Assembly (NCBI RefSeq): GCF_003290025.1
Contig: NZ_QNHG01000001.1
Location: forward strand, 1,605,583 to 1,661,786
Direction of reading: 5' to 3'
Length of the DNA: 56,204 bases
From: Pseudogemmobacter bohemicus
Lineage (GTDB): Bacteria > Pseudomonadota > Alphaproteobacteria > Rhodobacterales > Rhodobacteraceae
Made by a program: the position numbers and the translations under genes. The notes below the pieces were generated by a model, which saw nothing but the letters and a program-made list of their open reading frames with translations, ran no database searches and was not told where the DNA came from. Shown in pieces: positions 17,395 through 25,063 of the stretch. How positions within the stretch are numbered: position 1 is the stretch's first letter; each line of letters starts with the position of its first letter.

Positions 17395-17740
17395 TGATAC
17401 ATGCCATCATCATGCGTCGCGCGCAAAAGGGGGGCTCCGAATACGGCTTCCGACCGTGATCCGCCTCCGCGTCAACAGTGCTGGCCTCCCGATGAAAACC
17501 AGGATCACGCCAGGACAGGTTCCAACGACACCGCCACGCCCTGTCGATGACATCCATGCGAAAAGCACCGTAAGCTGCGCAAGACTGTCGACAGAAACAT
17601 CCATACCCTGTGCACCATAATCAAGCGCGGCTTCAACAGGCTCAGGAACCGTCATCCCATGGCAGCCGATACGACAAGACCGCCGACAGCATCAGATGAT
17701 AGTTTCGCCATGTGTCAACATAAGCCAAGAATGAAAGCAG
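17395..17740 (+). pseudogene. Decayed IS5-family transposase remnant
   Basis: Fragments typical of IS5-family (IS427-like) transposases can be read in shifting frames on the plus strand: RGGL-like then RLRVNSAGLPMKTRITPGQ near 17460-17520, IKRGFNRLRN near 17615-17645, and SRYDKTADSI near 17660-17695. The second catalytic-Asp region is deleted and no intact terminal repeats are visible. It is a dead element bordering the hipBA locus. Confidence 0.65.
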
Positions 17741-17793
17741 GGCATTATCGGACGCCGATTTGCCTCGCTGGTCAAGGAACAGTGATCTAGCTG

Positions 17794-19029
17794 TTAGGCC
17801 CAACCCCGTGCCGTCTGGATTTCCCGCCCGATCTGAACGCGCAGGCGATCTGGCACACCGCAACCGCGCGCGACTTCGTCCCATTGATCCAAGGCCCCAT
17901 CCACCGCCTCAATGATCGCGTTGCGGCGGGTGAGTTTGATCCCGGCAATCCGCGCGACCTCGGAGATCGCTTTGATTCCCGGTCTGCGCCCCTCGCCCGC
18001 GACCGCCAGCGAATGCTCGCCCCCCGGCCCATCCGAGAACGAGACATCATAGGCGGGGGCAAGCGACCAGCAACCCGCAGCATCCATCAAATAGGCATGG
18101 TTGCGCACATGGTCGTCGCGGTTGAACGCGCGGATATTGAAGACCATGCGGCGGAAGACCTCTTCTACCTCGGTCATGCCGCCACCAATGGCGCGGGCGA
18201 TCTTGATCAGGTCCACATAATCAACCGCGCCATGCACCATGCCGATATCAAGCATCCCGGCCACTGTTGCCATATGCAGCCGCCCCTGCCCCGGCCTGTC
18301 AAACCGCACGGTCGCGAAAAAAGCCTCGGTCGCACCCGTAAGTGCGAACATCGGGCTGGTCGCGATCCCGGCGCCTTGCATAAGCTGGCCGTAAGCAACC
18401 TCGGCCTCGACAACGCCATGCGGATCTGAAGACGCCCGCCCCTTGATCAACACATGCCGCCAGCCCGCGCTACGCTCTGCACGGTGATCGCGGAGGCTAT
18501 GCATGTCCTGATATAATTGCGCCACAAATTTGGGGCGTGCGCCCTGACTGCCGCCAGAGATGACCCGCAGACGCGACAGATCTTCCGCTGACGCCCCTGC
18601 CCCCACCTGCGGAATGATTTCCTCGAACCAGGCCAAATCAATCGCGCCGATCGGCTCGCGACCCGTATCAGGCTGATAAGTCAAGGCACCTGCCCCGTGA
18701 CGGCCCACATATGCCAGACGTTCCAGATCGCCGATCTCGGCCCGGCTGATGCCGCGCGCCTCCATCTCGCGGTCGAGCAGCAGCCGTCCCCAGCCATCGG
18801 GGAGACTATCTTCAAATAGCCCCGGCAGCGTGGCACCGCGGGCCTTGTTGGCGGGCAGCAGACGGTCATAGCTCAGACCGCGCAAGGGGCTTAAGTTCAG
18901 CGGACGGGCCGCGAAATCCTTATTCCATTCGAAAACAGCCGTGCGGCTGGCCCCATCTCGGCCAAGCTGACCAAGCGGCACCGGATCGGCGCCCGCCCCA
19001 AAATCTAGCTGCACGTTCAGTCGCATCAT
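17794..19029 (-). CDS. hipA: HipA-type serine/threonine kinase toxin
   Basis: A 411-residue HipA-fold kinase. Visible features are the N-terminal HipA domain (RGLSYDRLLPANKARGATLPGLFEDSLPDGWGRLLLDRE), the phosphate-loop segment SGGSQGARPKFV, the ATP-binding lysine strand HVLIKGRAS, the catalytic loop FNRDDHVRNHAYL and the metal-binding Asp in SLAPAYDVSFS. HipA toxins phosphorylate a translation target (glutamyl-tRNA synthetase in E. coli) and cause dormancy. The start overlaps the hipB stop. Two adjacent ATGs (19029 and 19026) are possible. Confidence 0.88.
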   Translation of the reverse strand: MMRLNVQLDFGAGADPVPLGQLGRDGASRTAVFEWNKDFAARPLNLSPLRGLSYDRLLPANKARGATLPGLFEDSLPDGWGRLLLDREMEARGISRAEIGDLERLAYVGRHGAGALTYQPDTGREPIGAIDLAWFEEIIPQVGAGASAEDLSRLRVISGGSQGARPKFVAQLYQDMHSLRDHRAERSAGWRHVLIKGRASSDPHGVVEAEVAYGQLMQGAGIATSPMFALTGATEAFFATVRFDRPGQGRLHMATVAGMLDIGMVHGAVDYVDLIKIARAIGGGMTEVEEVFRRMVFNIRAFNRDDHVRNHAYLMDAAGCWSLAPAYDVSFSDGPGGEHSLAVAGEGRRPGIKAISEVARIAGIKLTRRNAIIEAVDGALDQWDEVARGCGVPDRLRVQIGREIQTARGWA

Positions 19030-19337
19030 TCAGCTTTCACCCTGGAAACGCGCTTGCGGACCTGCCGAACGGCAAGCTCATCAAGTGAGTTTGCCGTTGG
19101 CAGCGGAAACAGGTCCGAGAACGCAACCAAGGCACCCAGCGATTCCGCCACGGCCAAAACTGTCGCGAGTGTGGCAGGCCCGCCAGCCTCGAACCGGCGC
19201 AGGGTAGCAATGGCCACACCCGACCTCGCGCTGAGATCTTCCTGGGTTATGTTCAGCGCAATCCGGCGCACTCGCGCAGCGGCTGCCACATCGGCCTGCA
19301 TCTCAGCAGCGGTTTTAAGATGTGTCAGATAGCTCAT
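19026..19337 (-). CDS. hipB: HipB-like XRE-family antitoxin
   Basis: A 103-residue protein with a Cro/CI helix-turn-helix (NITQEDLSARSGVAIATLRRFEAGG, residues ~30-55). Its basic C-terminal tail (VRQVRKRVSRVKAE) likely contacts HipA or DNA. It overlaps hipA by a few bases, and a long dyad lies upstream. HipB neutralises HipA and represses the operon. Confidence 0.87.
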   Translation of the reverse strand: MSYLTHLKTAAEMQADVAAAARVRRIALNITQEDLSARSGVAIATLRRFEAGGPATLATVLAVAESLGALVAFSDLFPLPTANSLDELAVRQVRKRVSRVKAE

Positions 19338-19409
19338 CCTTGCCTCCTCTCGCTGAACGCGACTGCGAAGCGCCCATTTGACAGGATTATAGAGATGGCG
19401 TATTTATAA

Positions 19410-19462
19410 ATCAAATATGATCTTCCAGGCGCAAATTTTGCGCTTAAAATATCATATTTGAT
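19410..19462 (-). promoter_or_regulatory. Inverted-repeat operator upstream of hipBA
   Basis: ATCAAATATGAT (19410-19421) and its exact reverse complement ATCATATTTGAT (19451-19462) flank an inner palindrome, GCGCAAATTTTGCGC. The AT-rich nested dyad 73 bases upstream of hipB is a natural HipB operator overlapping the promoter. Confidence 0.6.
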
Positions 19463-19491
19463 CAGTTTTACTTGCAAACATTCAATCGCCT

Positions 19492-19531
19492 GGAAGGAAC
19501 CTGCGCCGCGCTCGCAGTTCAGGTTCCTTCC
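19492..19531. terminator. 12-bp stem hairpin between hipBA promoter and repA region
   Basis: GGAAGGAACCTG (19492-19503) pairs perfectly with CAGGTTCCTTCC (19520-19531) around a 16-base loop. It may insulate repABC from hipBA. No T tract follows. The 210 bases between it and repA contain a short minus-strand open frame (MEAMLHSMLDALRWKTRLARLIYDV-like) of doubtful reality. Confidence 0.45.
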
Positions 19532-19748
19532 GTGGCTGCCAGCCGAATAACATCATAGATCAAACGGGCTAAACGGGTTTTCCAGCGCAGGGCGTCAAGC
19601 ATACTATGCAACATCGCCTCCATGGTGTTTTTGCCCCGAACTTCCCCAAGATCTAGAAACTGCTTGATCGAATCTGTTTGTCGGGGCAATAGTCTCGAAA
19701 AATAACGCGCGATGCATAAAAAATCGTGACCACGATTGGGCAGTGATA

Positions 19749-20942
19749 ATGAGCGAGACGGAAAAAGACCTCGACGTCGCCATCGGCCACTACGCGGAAC
19801 TTCTCGCGTCAAACCTTCATGCGCAACGCGCAGCACATTTCCCGCCAGACGCGAAGAAGACCATGCGCCACCTGAGCAGTGGCGAGGCCGCCGAGCTTCT
19901 CGGGGTCGATCATACCTACCTGCGCAAGCTGCATCGCGACGGCAAAATCCCGGATGTTGAACTGACGGCCGGCAGCCATAGGCGCTACTCGCTCGAGGAT
20001 ATCTGGGAAGTCCGCAAGAGTCTCGATGCCGGAGCCAGAAAACCTGGAACATACCTGCCCGGCCGCCGCGACGGCGACGAGCTTCAGGTGATCTCCGTGG
20101 TGAATTTCAAAGGCGGATCCGGCAAAACCACCACTTCGGCCCATCTCGCGCAGCGCCTCGCGCTTAAAGGCTACCGGGTGCTTGCGATCGACCTCGATCC
20201 CCAGGCCTCATTCTCGGCCCTGCACGGCATTCAGCCAGAAATCGACCTGATTGACGGCGGCACGCTTTACGATGCGGTGCGCTATGATGACCCGGTTCCG
20301 ATCACCGATGTGATCCGTAAGACCTATATCAAGGGCCTCGATCTGATCCCCGGCAATCTCGAACTGATGGAGTTCGAGCATGAAACCCCCGCTGCGATCC
20401 AGCGTGGCGGCGCAAGGGCCTTCTTTGCCCGCGTTCGCGATGCCCTCGACGCGGTTGAGGCCGACTATGATGTCGTGGTCATCGACTGCCCGCCGCAGCT
20501 CGGCTTTCTGACCATGTCCGCCCTCTCGGCTTCCTCCGGGGTGCTGGTAACCGTTCACCCGCAGATGCTTGATCTGATGTCGATGTCGCAGTTTCTGCGG
20601 ATGACGGCGGATCTGCTTGGCGTGATCCGGGATGCCGGCGCGAACCTGCGGTTCGATTGGCTGCGCTTCCTGCCGACGCGCTACAAGGTTGGCGATGCGC
20701 CCCAGACCGAGGTGATCGCTTTCATCCGCGGGCTTTTCGGCAGATCAGTGCTGACCAATCATATGGTTGAATCGACAGCAATTTCAGACGCAGGCCTGAC
20801 GAAGCAAACTCTCTATGAGGCCGACCGCAAGGAATTCACCCGGCAAACATTCGACCGGGCCATCGAGTCGATGAATGCCGTGAACGATGAAATCGCCGTC
20901 ATCGTGCAGGAAACCTGGGGGCGTCATGTCAAGAAAGCCTAA
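19749..20942 (+). CDS. repA: RepA plasmid partition ATPase (repABC)
   Basis: A 397-residue ParA-type ATPase. The N-terminal ~110 residues carry a helix-turn-helix (LSSGEAAELLGVDHTYLRKLHRDGKIP). The deviant Walker A is VNFKGGSGKTTTSAHLA near residues 120-136, and the Walker A' and B motifs are AIDLDPQASFS and DYDVVVIDCPPQLG. RepA partitions the plasmid and represses the repABC operon. ATG 19749 is preferred; GTG 19743 in the same frame would add two residues. The stop overlaps repB by 17 bases. Confidence 0.95.
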   Translation: MSETEKDLDVAIGHYAELLASNLHAQRAAHFPPDAKKTMRHLSSGEAAELLGVDHTYLRKLHRDGKIPDVELTAGSHRRYSLEDIWEVRKSLDAGARKPGTYLPGRRDGDELQVISVVNFKGGSGKTTTSAHLAQRLALKGYRVLAIDLDPQASFSALHGIQPEIDLIDGGTLYDAVRYDDPVPITDVIRKTYIKGLDLIPGNLELMEFEHETPAAIQRGGARAFFARVRDALDAVEADYDVVVIDCPPQLGFLTMSALSASSGVLVTVHPQMLDLMSMSQFLRMTADLLGVIRDAGANLRFDWLRFLPTRYKVGDAPQTEVIAFIRGLFGRSVLTNHMVESTAISDAGLTKQTLYEADRKEFTRQTFDRAIESMNAVNDEIAVIVQETWGRHVKKA

Positions 20943-21858
20943 GCTCGGCCTGCCGCTGCAGACACTGCGCAATGCGCCCGATGCCCTGGAAGGGCGCCGC
21001 CTGCGTGGCGGTGTGCAAGACATCGAGACTGACCTCATTGATACCGCCGGGCGACTGCCAGACCGGCTGGCGCTGGAGGCAAGCGGTCTGGCCGAGTCAA
21101 TCCGAGCCAGTGGGCAACGCGTTCCGATCCTGGTCCGGCCGATCAGTGACGGGCGCTACGGGCTGATCTACGGTCGACGCCGGCTCGAGGCCTGCCGCAT
21201 CCTCGGCATCAGGGTTCGGGCCATCGTGACCGAGACGGATGACCGCCATGCCCTGCAAGACCAGCTGATCGAGAACCAGGATCGCCGTGACCTGAGTTTC
21301 ATCGAGCGGGCACTTGTCGCCACCGCCCTGCTCGACGGCGACCATTTTTCCGACGGCGAGCGGACCAACCGGGCGGTGGCCGAAATTCTCGGGCTGACCG
21401 AGGCCGGCGTCTCGCAGCTGTTAAGCGTCGCGCGAACTGTCGGCGAGGGTCTGATCCTCGCAATCGGGCCTGCTCCGGGCATTGGTCGCCCGAGATGGGA
21501 AGAGCTGAAGAAGTCCCTTGCGGACTCTCAGGCTGACCCTGCGGCTTTGATCGAGGTGGCAGAGCGGGCGAGATCGCTGGATGCAACCGCGCCGGACGAC
21601 CGCTCTGATGCCGCGTTTTCTGCCACGCTCGCTGCGGCGAAGAGATTGAACGCGGCGCCTTTTGGCATGAATCCGTACGTTCCAGACGGCTTGTTGACCA
21701 TCGCGGGCGTCGGCACAGCGCGGATCACAACCGGCCAACGTGGCCGGCGGCTCCGGCTCGACTTCGACGCAGAGGACAAGACATTCGTCGCCTGGCTGGA
21801 GGCCCGCGCCCCCGAGCTGATCGCAGAACTTCACGAGCGTTGGCGCTCGGAAGACTGA
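20926..21858 (+). CDS. repB: RepB ParB-like centromere-binding protein (repABC)
   Basis: A 310-residue ParB/RepB protein. It has the ParB nucleotide-binding domain (LAESIRASGQRVPILVRP ... GLIYGRRRLEACRILG, residues ~60-100), the ENQDRRDLSFIERA segment and a helix-turn-helix (RAVAEILGLTEAGVSQLLSVAR). RepB binds the parS sites and works with RepA. ATG 20926 overlaps the repA end, as is usual in repABC operons. Confidence 0.95.
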   Translation: MSRKPKLGLPLQTLRNAPDALEGRRLRGGVQDIETDLIDTAGRLPDRLALEASGLAESIRASGQRVPILVRPISDGRYGLIYGRRRLEACRILGIRVRAIVTETDDRHALQDQLIENQDRRDLSFIERALVATALLDGDHFSDGERTNRAVAEILGLTEAGVSQLLSVARTVGEGLILAIGPAPGIGRPRWEELKKSLADSQADPAALIEVAERARSLDATAPDDRSDAAFSATLAAAKRLNAAPFGMNPYVPDGLLTIAGVGTARITTGQRGRRLRLDFDAEDKTFVAWLEARAPELIAELHERWRSED

Positions 21859-21930
21859 CCCCGCAAACGGGATCGGAAGACTGAGGCAGAGCAACTTAAC
21901 AAGAAAAGGAGGCACGAGACAGGCATATAG

Positions 21931-22020
21931 AAAAAAGGCCCCGCGAAGCCGGCAAGCTTCTCGAGACCTTTTCCACGTTTCGCATTGGGGGCCAGCCCCG
22001 CTACAAAACCAGTTTTCACA
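21931..22020 (-). ncRNA. Antisense ctRNA (incA-type) between repB and repC
   Basis: On the minus strand a promoter TTGCGG (22050-22055), a 17-base spacer and TACAGT (22027-22032) is followed about 60-85 bases later by a hairpin CGAGAAGC...GCTTCGCG (21942-21963). A run of six T (forward A 21931-21936) ends it. That gives a transcript of about 90 nt opposite the repC leader, the position of the incompatibility RNA in every repABC plasmid. The exact 5' end is estimated. Confidence 0.65.
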
Positions 22021-22048
22021 CCTCTGACTGTAGCGATCAGGCCCCTCA

Positions 22049-22087
22049 CCCGCAAGCGCAAAGCGATTCGCGGGACGGGGATTTTTT
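22049..22087 (+). promoter_or_regulatory. S-element attenuator hairpin in the repC leader
   Basis: CCCGC...GCGGG (22049-22053 with 22070-22074) with an inner CGC-AAA-GCG stem, followed by ACGGGG and ATTTTTT, looks like an intrinsic terminator just 20 bases before the repC start. In repABC plasmids, ctRNA pairing to the leader lets this element form and blocks repC expression. Confidence 0.6.
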
Positions 22088-22106
22088 GCCTTCGTGATCG
22101 TCGCAC

Positions 22107-23279
22107 ATGTCCTATATTCCTCTTTCGCCGTTTATGCGGCAGATTTCGCATAGCCATCTGAAACTGATTTCGGACCAGGGCACCCCCCTGCCCGATCCGG
22201 TTAACAAATGGAAAGTGCTGCGTGATCTGTCCAAAGGCCAGGCAGCTTTTGGGGTCAACGAACGGGATCTGACCGTTCTGCAGGCCCTGCTGAGCTTTCA
22301 CCCCGAGGATGACATCAGTGGCGCTCCGACAATCGTCTTCCCTTCGAACAAAACCATCTGTGACCGGCTGCATGGCATGCCCTGCTCGACGATGCGGCGA
22401 CACCTTAGGCGGCTGGTTGATGCCGGACTGATCAGGCGCAAGGACAGCCCCACCGGAAAGCGTTACATGCGCAAAGGCCGTGAGGGTGAGACCGCTTTCG
22501 GCTTTGATCTCTCGCCATTAAACCGGCAGGCAGACATCATTGCCCGCGCCGCTGATGAAGCGCGGGAAGCCGAATGCCAGCTCAGGCAGAAGCGTGAAAC
22601 CATCAGCCTCATGCGCCGTGACATGATCGCGCTTGAAACCCTTGGCCGAAGCGAAGCCCCCGACCATGGCCTTTGGGACAAGCTCGGCGATGCTCTCGCG
22701 CTTACAGGCAGAAGCTTGCGCCGCAAGCTTCTCGCAAACGCATTGGATGATATTATCACAAACTTCACAGCGATAATTGCCGAAGCGCAAGCGGTGCTGT
22801 GCCCTGCTCAAACGCCCATTCCGGGCACCGACGACGCTCAAAATGAGCAGCGCCTTCTTAATTCAAATAAAGACTCTCAAGAATCTGAATCGGACATATT
22901 GATAAGCCCACCGGACCAACCACAAACAAACAAACAAGATGCTGAGAAGCGGTTCTCCCTGCCGTTGAGCCTTGTCACAAGCGTTTGCCGAAGCTTCCAG
23001 GACTTTTATCCTGAGAGAGTGCAAAGCTGGAATGAACTGTTCAATGCAGCCTCAGACTTGCGACCCGCAATGGGCGTTAGCATGCCAGCGTGGCAGGAAG
23101 CCATAGCGCGAATGGGGAAAGACATCGCCGCGGTTACTCTGATGGCAATGTTGGAGCGGTTCTCAAAGATCCGAAACCCTAGTGGATACCTTCGCGCTTT
23201 GAGTGTCAAAGCCACCAAGAACACCTTCACCCCTGCCCCGATGATCATGGCTCTATGCCGTGAACGGAAGGGTGCTTAA
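22107..23279 (+). CDS. repC: RepC replication initiator (repABC)
   Basis: A 390-residue RepC. The N-terminal half contains the winged-helix region (LTVLQALLSFHPED, SNKTICDRLHGMPCSTMRRHLRRLVDAGLIRRKDSPTGKRY), which binds the origin. The C-terminal half carries PAWQEAIARMGKDIAAVTLMAML and NPSGYLRALSVKA. The only replication initiator in the window, it should determine the copy number of this replicon. The stop codon lies inside a parS palindrome. Confidence 0.95.
   Translation: MSYIPLSPFMRQISHSHLKLISDQGTPLPDPVNKWKVLRDLSKGQAAFGVNERDLTVLQALLSFHPEDDISGAPTIVFPSNKTICDRLHGMPCSTMRRHLRRLVDAGLIRRKDSPTGKRYMRKGREGETAFGFDLSPLNRQADIIARAADEAREAECQLRQKRETISLMRRDMIALETLGRSEAPDHGLWDKLGDALALTGRSLRRKLLANALDDIITNFTAIIAEAQAVLCPAQTPIPGTDDAQNEQRLLNSNKDSQESESDILISPPDQPQTNKQDAEKRFSLPLSLVTSVCRSFQDFYPERVQSWNELFNAASDLRPAMGVSMPAWQEAIARMGKDIAAVTLMAMLERFSKIRNPSGYLRALSVKATKNTFTPAPMIMALCRERKGA
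22840..22935 (+). other. Probable oriV: AT-rich stretch inside repC
   Basis: This segment of repC (TTCTTAATTCAAATAAAGAC and onward) is markedly richer in A+T than the surrounding gene and encodes a low-complexity linker. In studied repABC plasmids the origin lies in such an AT-rich region within repC. The placement is inferred from composition. Confidence 0.45.
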
Positions 23280-23290
23280 CAGCTGTTAAA
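23275..23290. other. parS: parS centromere site 1, overlapping the repC stop
   Basis: The 16 bases CTTAACAGCTGTTAAA form a near-perfect palindrome (one end mismatch) resembling the repABC parS pattern NTTNNCNGCNGNNAAN. The repC TAA stop (23277-23279) lies within it. Confidence 0.75.
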
Positions 23291-23325
23291 GTCGCCCAAA
23301 TGCAACCACAATCAGCCTCACTCAC

Positions 23326-23347
23326 GACCTTAACAGCTGTTAAGGTC
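23326..23347. other. parS: parS centromere site 2
   Basis: A perfect 22-base palindrome, 23326-23347, has the same core, CTTAACAGCTGTTAAG, as site 1, 51 bases upstream. Two matching copies right after repC make a parS assignment for RepB convincing. Confidence 0.8.
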
Positions 23348-23425
23348 ATATTTCGCAAATCACGCAAACTGTCGAGCGGTGCCATCACGCCGGAAACGGA
23401 ACAAGTCCGTCTCGGAGTGACTGTC

Positions 23426-23840
23426 ATGAACACTGTGGAAATTCTGGAACCCGTGCGCCCGATGCGCAGCGGTTACAAGGTGGATGTCAGTCGGGGAGAG
23501 CGCAACGGGCGGGTGTCTTCGGAATGGTGCAACCGCCCTGACGACGAGCGCAATCTCTCGCTCGATGAACTCTGGGCTTCGTGAACGGCATCAGGGCGGC
23601 GCGGCAGCAGATCCTGGCCCGGGACGATGAGGACCGCGAGACCTTCCCGCGCAAGCGCGGCTTCTCGAAGACGGATACCGCCAGGATCATCGACACGGTG
23701 CTGGTCGAAGAGGGCCCCCGCATGAAAGCATCTTCGACTTCGTGCAGGGGATCACACGTCTGGCACGGACGAAGACCCAGCAGGACACGCGCCTCGACCT
23801 CGAAGGCAGGGCGAAGAGACTGCTCGACCGCGTGGGCTGA
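23426..23840 (+). pseudogene. DUF932-type plasmid protein with large internal deletion
   Basis: The first ~52 codons (MNTVEILEPVRPMRSGYKVD, then GERNGRVSSEWCNRP and ERNLSLDELWAS) match the N-terminus of the DUF932 proteins that often follow plasmid replication genes. A TGA at 23582-23584 ends that frame. The sequence then jumps to the C-terminal part (RGFSKTDTARIIDTVLVEEG) and, after a +1 shift near 23725, reads SIFDFVQGITRLARTKTQQD and RAKRLLDRVG before TGA at 23838. Intact family members are around 300 residues or more, so this one lost most of its core and is dead. Confidence 0.75.
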
Positions 23841-23958
23841 GACCGCTCGTCGCATCACCGATGCTTTTCCTCCCCATGCGGCAATCTGCGGCTTTTCGAA
23901 CGGGTTTCAGTCCTGTCCCTGCAGTGAGGTGGTTGATCATAGACGTGCTACCCTCCGA

Positions 23959-24732
23959 TCAGGGCTGCAAACTGCGCAGCACTGGCTCGGCTTTCATCCG
24001 TTCGAACAGGGCGCCAAAATCCTGCCCGTCTGGCGCGAACGGGCGCACCCCGGCGGCCTTAAGGTTCGCCGCACAAGTGTGGCGATGGATCCCGAATTCT
24101 GCCTGCATCTGCGTAAGTGTCAGAAAGCGCCGGTTAAAGTCAGCGATATCTGCCTCAGAAACATAGAGAAGCCGGACATTCGTTCTGGGGTGCTGAACCC
24201 ATGTTGCGCTGGCGTGGCCTGCCTCAAACAGCGTCTGGAACCAGCCTTTTGACCTCATTCCGATGCCTCGGGCGAAGGCCGAGGCAGGTCGTTCCTTCAG
24301 TGGGATACCACCCTCTATACTTGGCGGTAACTCTCTCGTCAGCCTTGGTAGCCCGTCAACTTCTGCCATCAAAACCAGGAAGGATCGGTAGCCATAAACT
24401 CCGGGAGCGCGGCCCAAACTGAGGTCGCCTCTTCGAGCAGCTTCTATGATGTCACCCACGCGCAGGCGTCGGCGTTTGCTCGCAGCCTGAATGTCTTCCC
24501 AATGCTCGTCATCCGGAGGCATCGTTATTGCCAGCAGTCCGAGTTCTCTCAGAAACGCATGACCATCCGCGACTCTCCACGGTGAATTGATCTTTGGTTG
24601 TGAGATCCGTGGCACCAGAACCGCATCCTCGCGCAGGGATCTCAGCTGGGCCTTTGTCGCGCCGATGGCGTCCTGCATTTCGATAGGCCCGACAAGGTCC
24701 GGAATTTCGGCCAACATTCCCGCATACTGCAC
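23959..24732 (-). pseudogene. C-terminal fragment of a TniQ-like or DNA-binding protein
   Basis: The open frame runs 257 codons from GTG 24732, but a stop 38 bases upstream and the lack of a normal N-terminus suggest truncation. It contains several short helix-turn-helix-like units (EMQDAIGATKAQLRSLRED, SKGWFQTLFEAGHASATWV, TQMQAEFGIHRHTCAANLKAAGV), the pattern of the C-terminal part of some TniQ transposition proteins. The assignment is tentative. Confidence 0.4.
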
Positions 24733-24762
24733 GGCATCGAATATGGTTGCGCGCCATTGAAC

Positions 24763-25011
24763 CTATTCGGACAGGAAGATGCGGCTATCTATATCCGACC
24801 ACACAGCTTCCTCTATTTTGGGCCGTTCTGGCGGCGTGACGTAGATGCCCAGCCTAAGAGTTCTTTCTCGAACATGACAGGTGGCTGTGACGGCTTGCAG
24901 GAATGCAGCGGTCGTTGGAGACCTAATGTATCGACGTGAGGTCACGGCCTCTCGCCGGAAATGGTAATAATCTCGGTGTGATTTGAAAGTCGGGCTTGAA
25001 ATGTCTTTCAT
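24763..25011 (-). pseudogene. Possible N-terminal fragment of a RES-domain protein
   Basis: ATG 25011 follows GCGGGAGCC and opens an 82-residue frame with HRDYYHFRREAVTSRRYIRS and AAFLQAVTATCHVRERTLR. This resembles the lead-in of RES-domain NAD-degrading toxins, which normally continue into a WRAQ motif. Here the match ends and unrelated sequence follows, so if the call is right the toxin domain is gone. Weak evidence. Confidence 0.3.
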
Positions 25012-25063
25012 CACGATTTGGCTCCCGCAGGACACGTCGAAGATGATCAGTGTCGTAATTGCT

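Noticed and set aside
17150-17400. Minus-strand open stretch containing LFDVHHLKLFRRKPSLVQGI
   Set aside because: Protein-like composition but no start codon, no ribosome site and no recognised family.
19519-19620. Short minus-strand frame (MEAMLHSMLDALRWKT...) upstream of repA
   Set aside because: Only ~34 codons from its first internal ATG and in the region expected to hold the repABC promoter. Could be real but cannot be supported.
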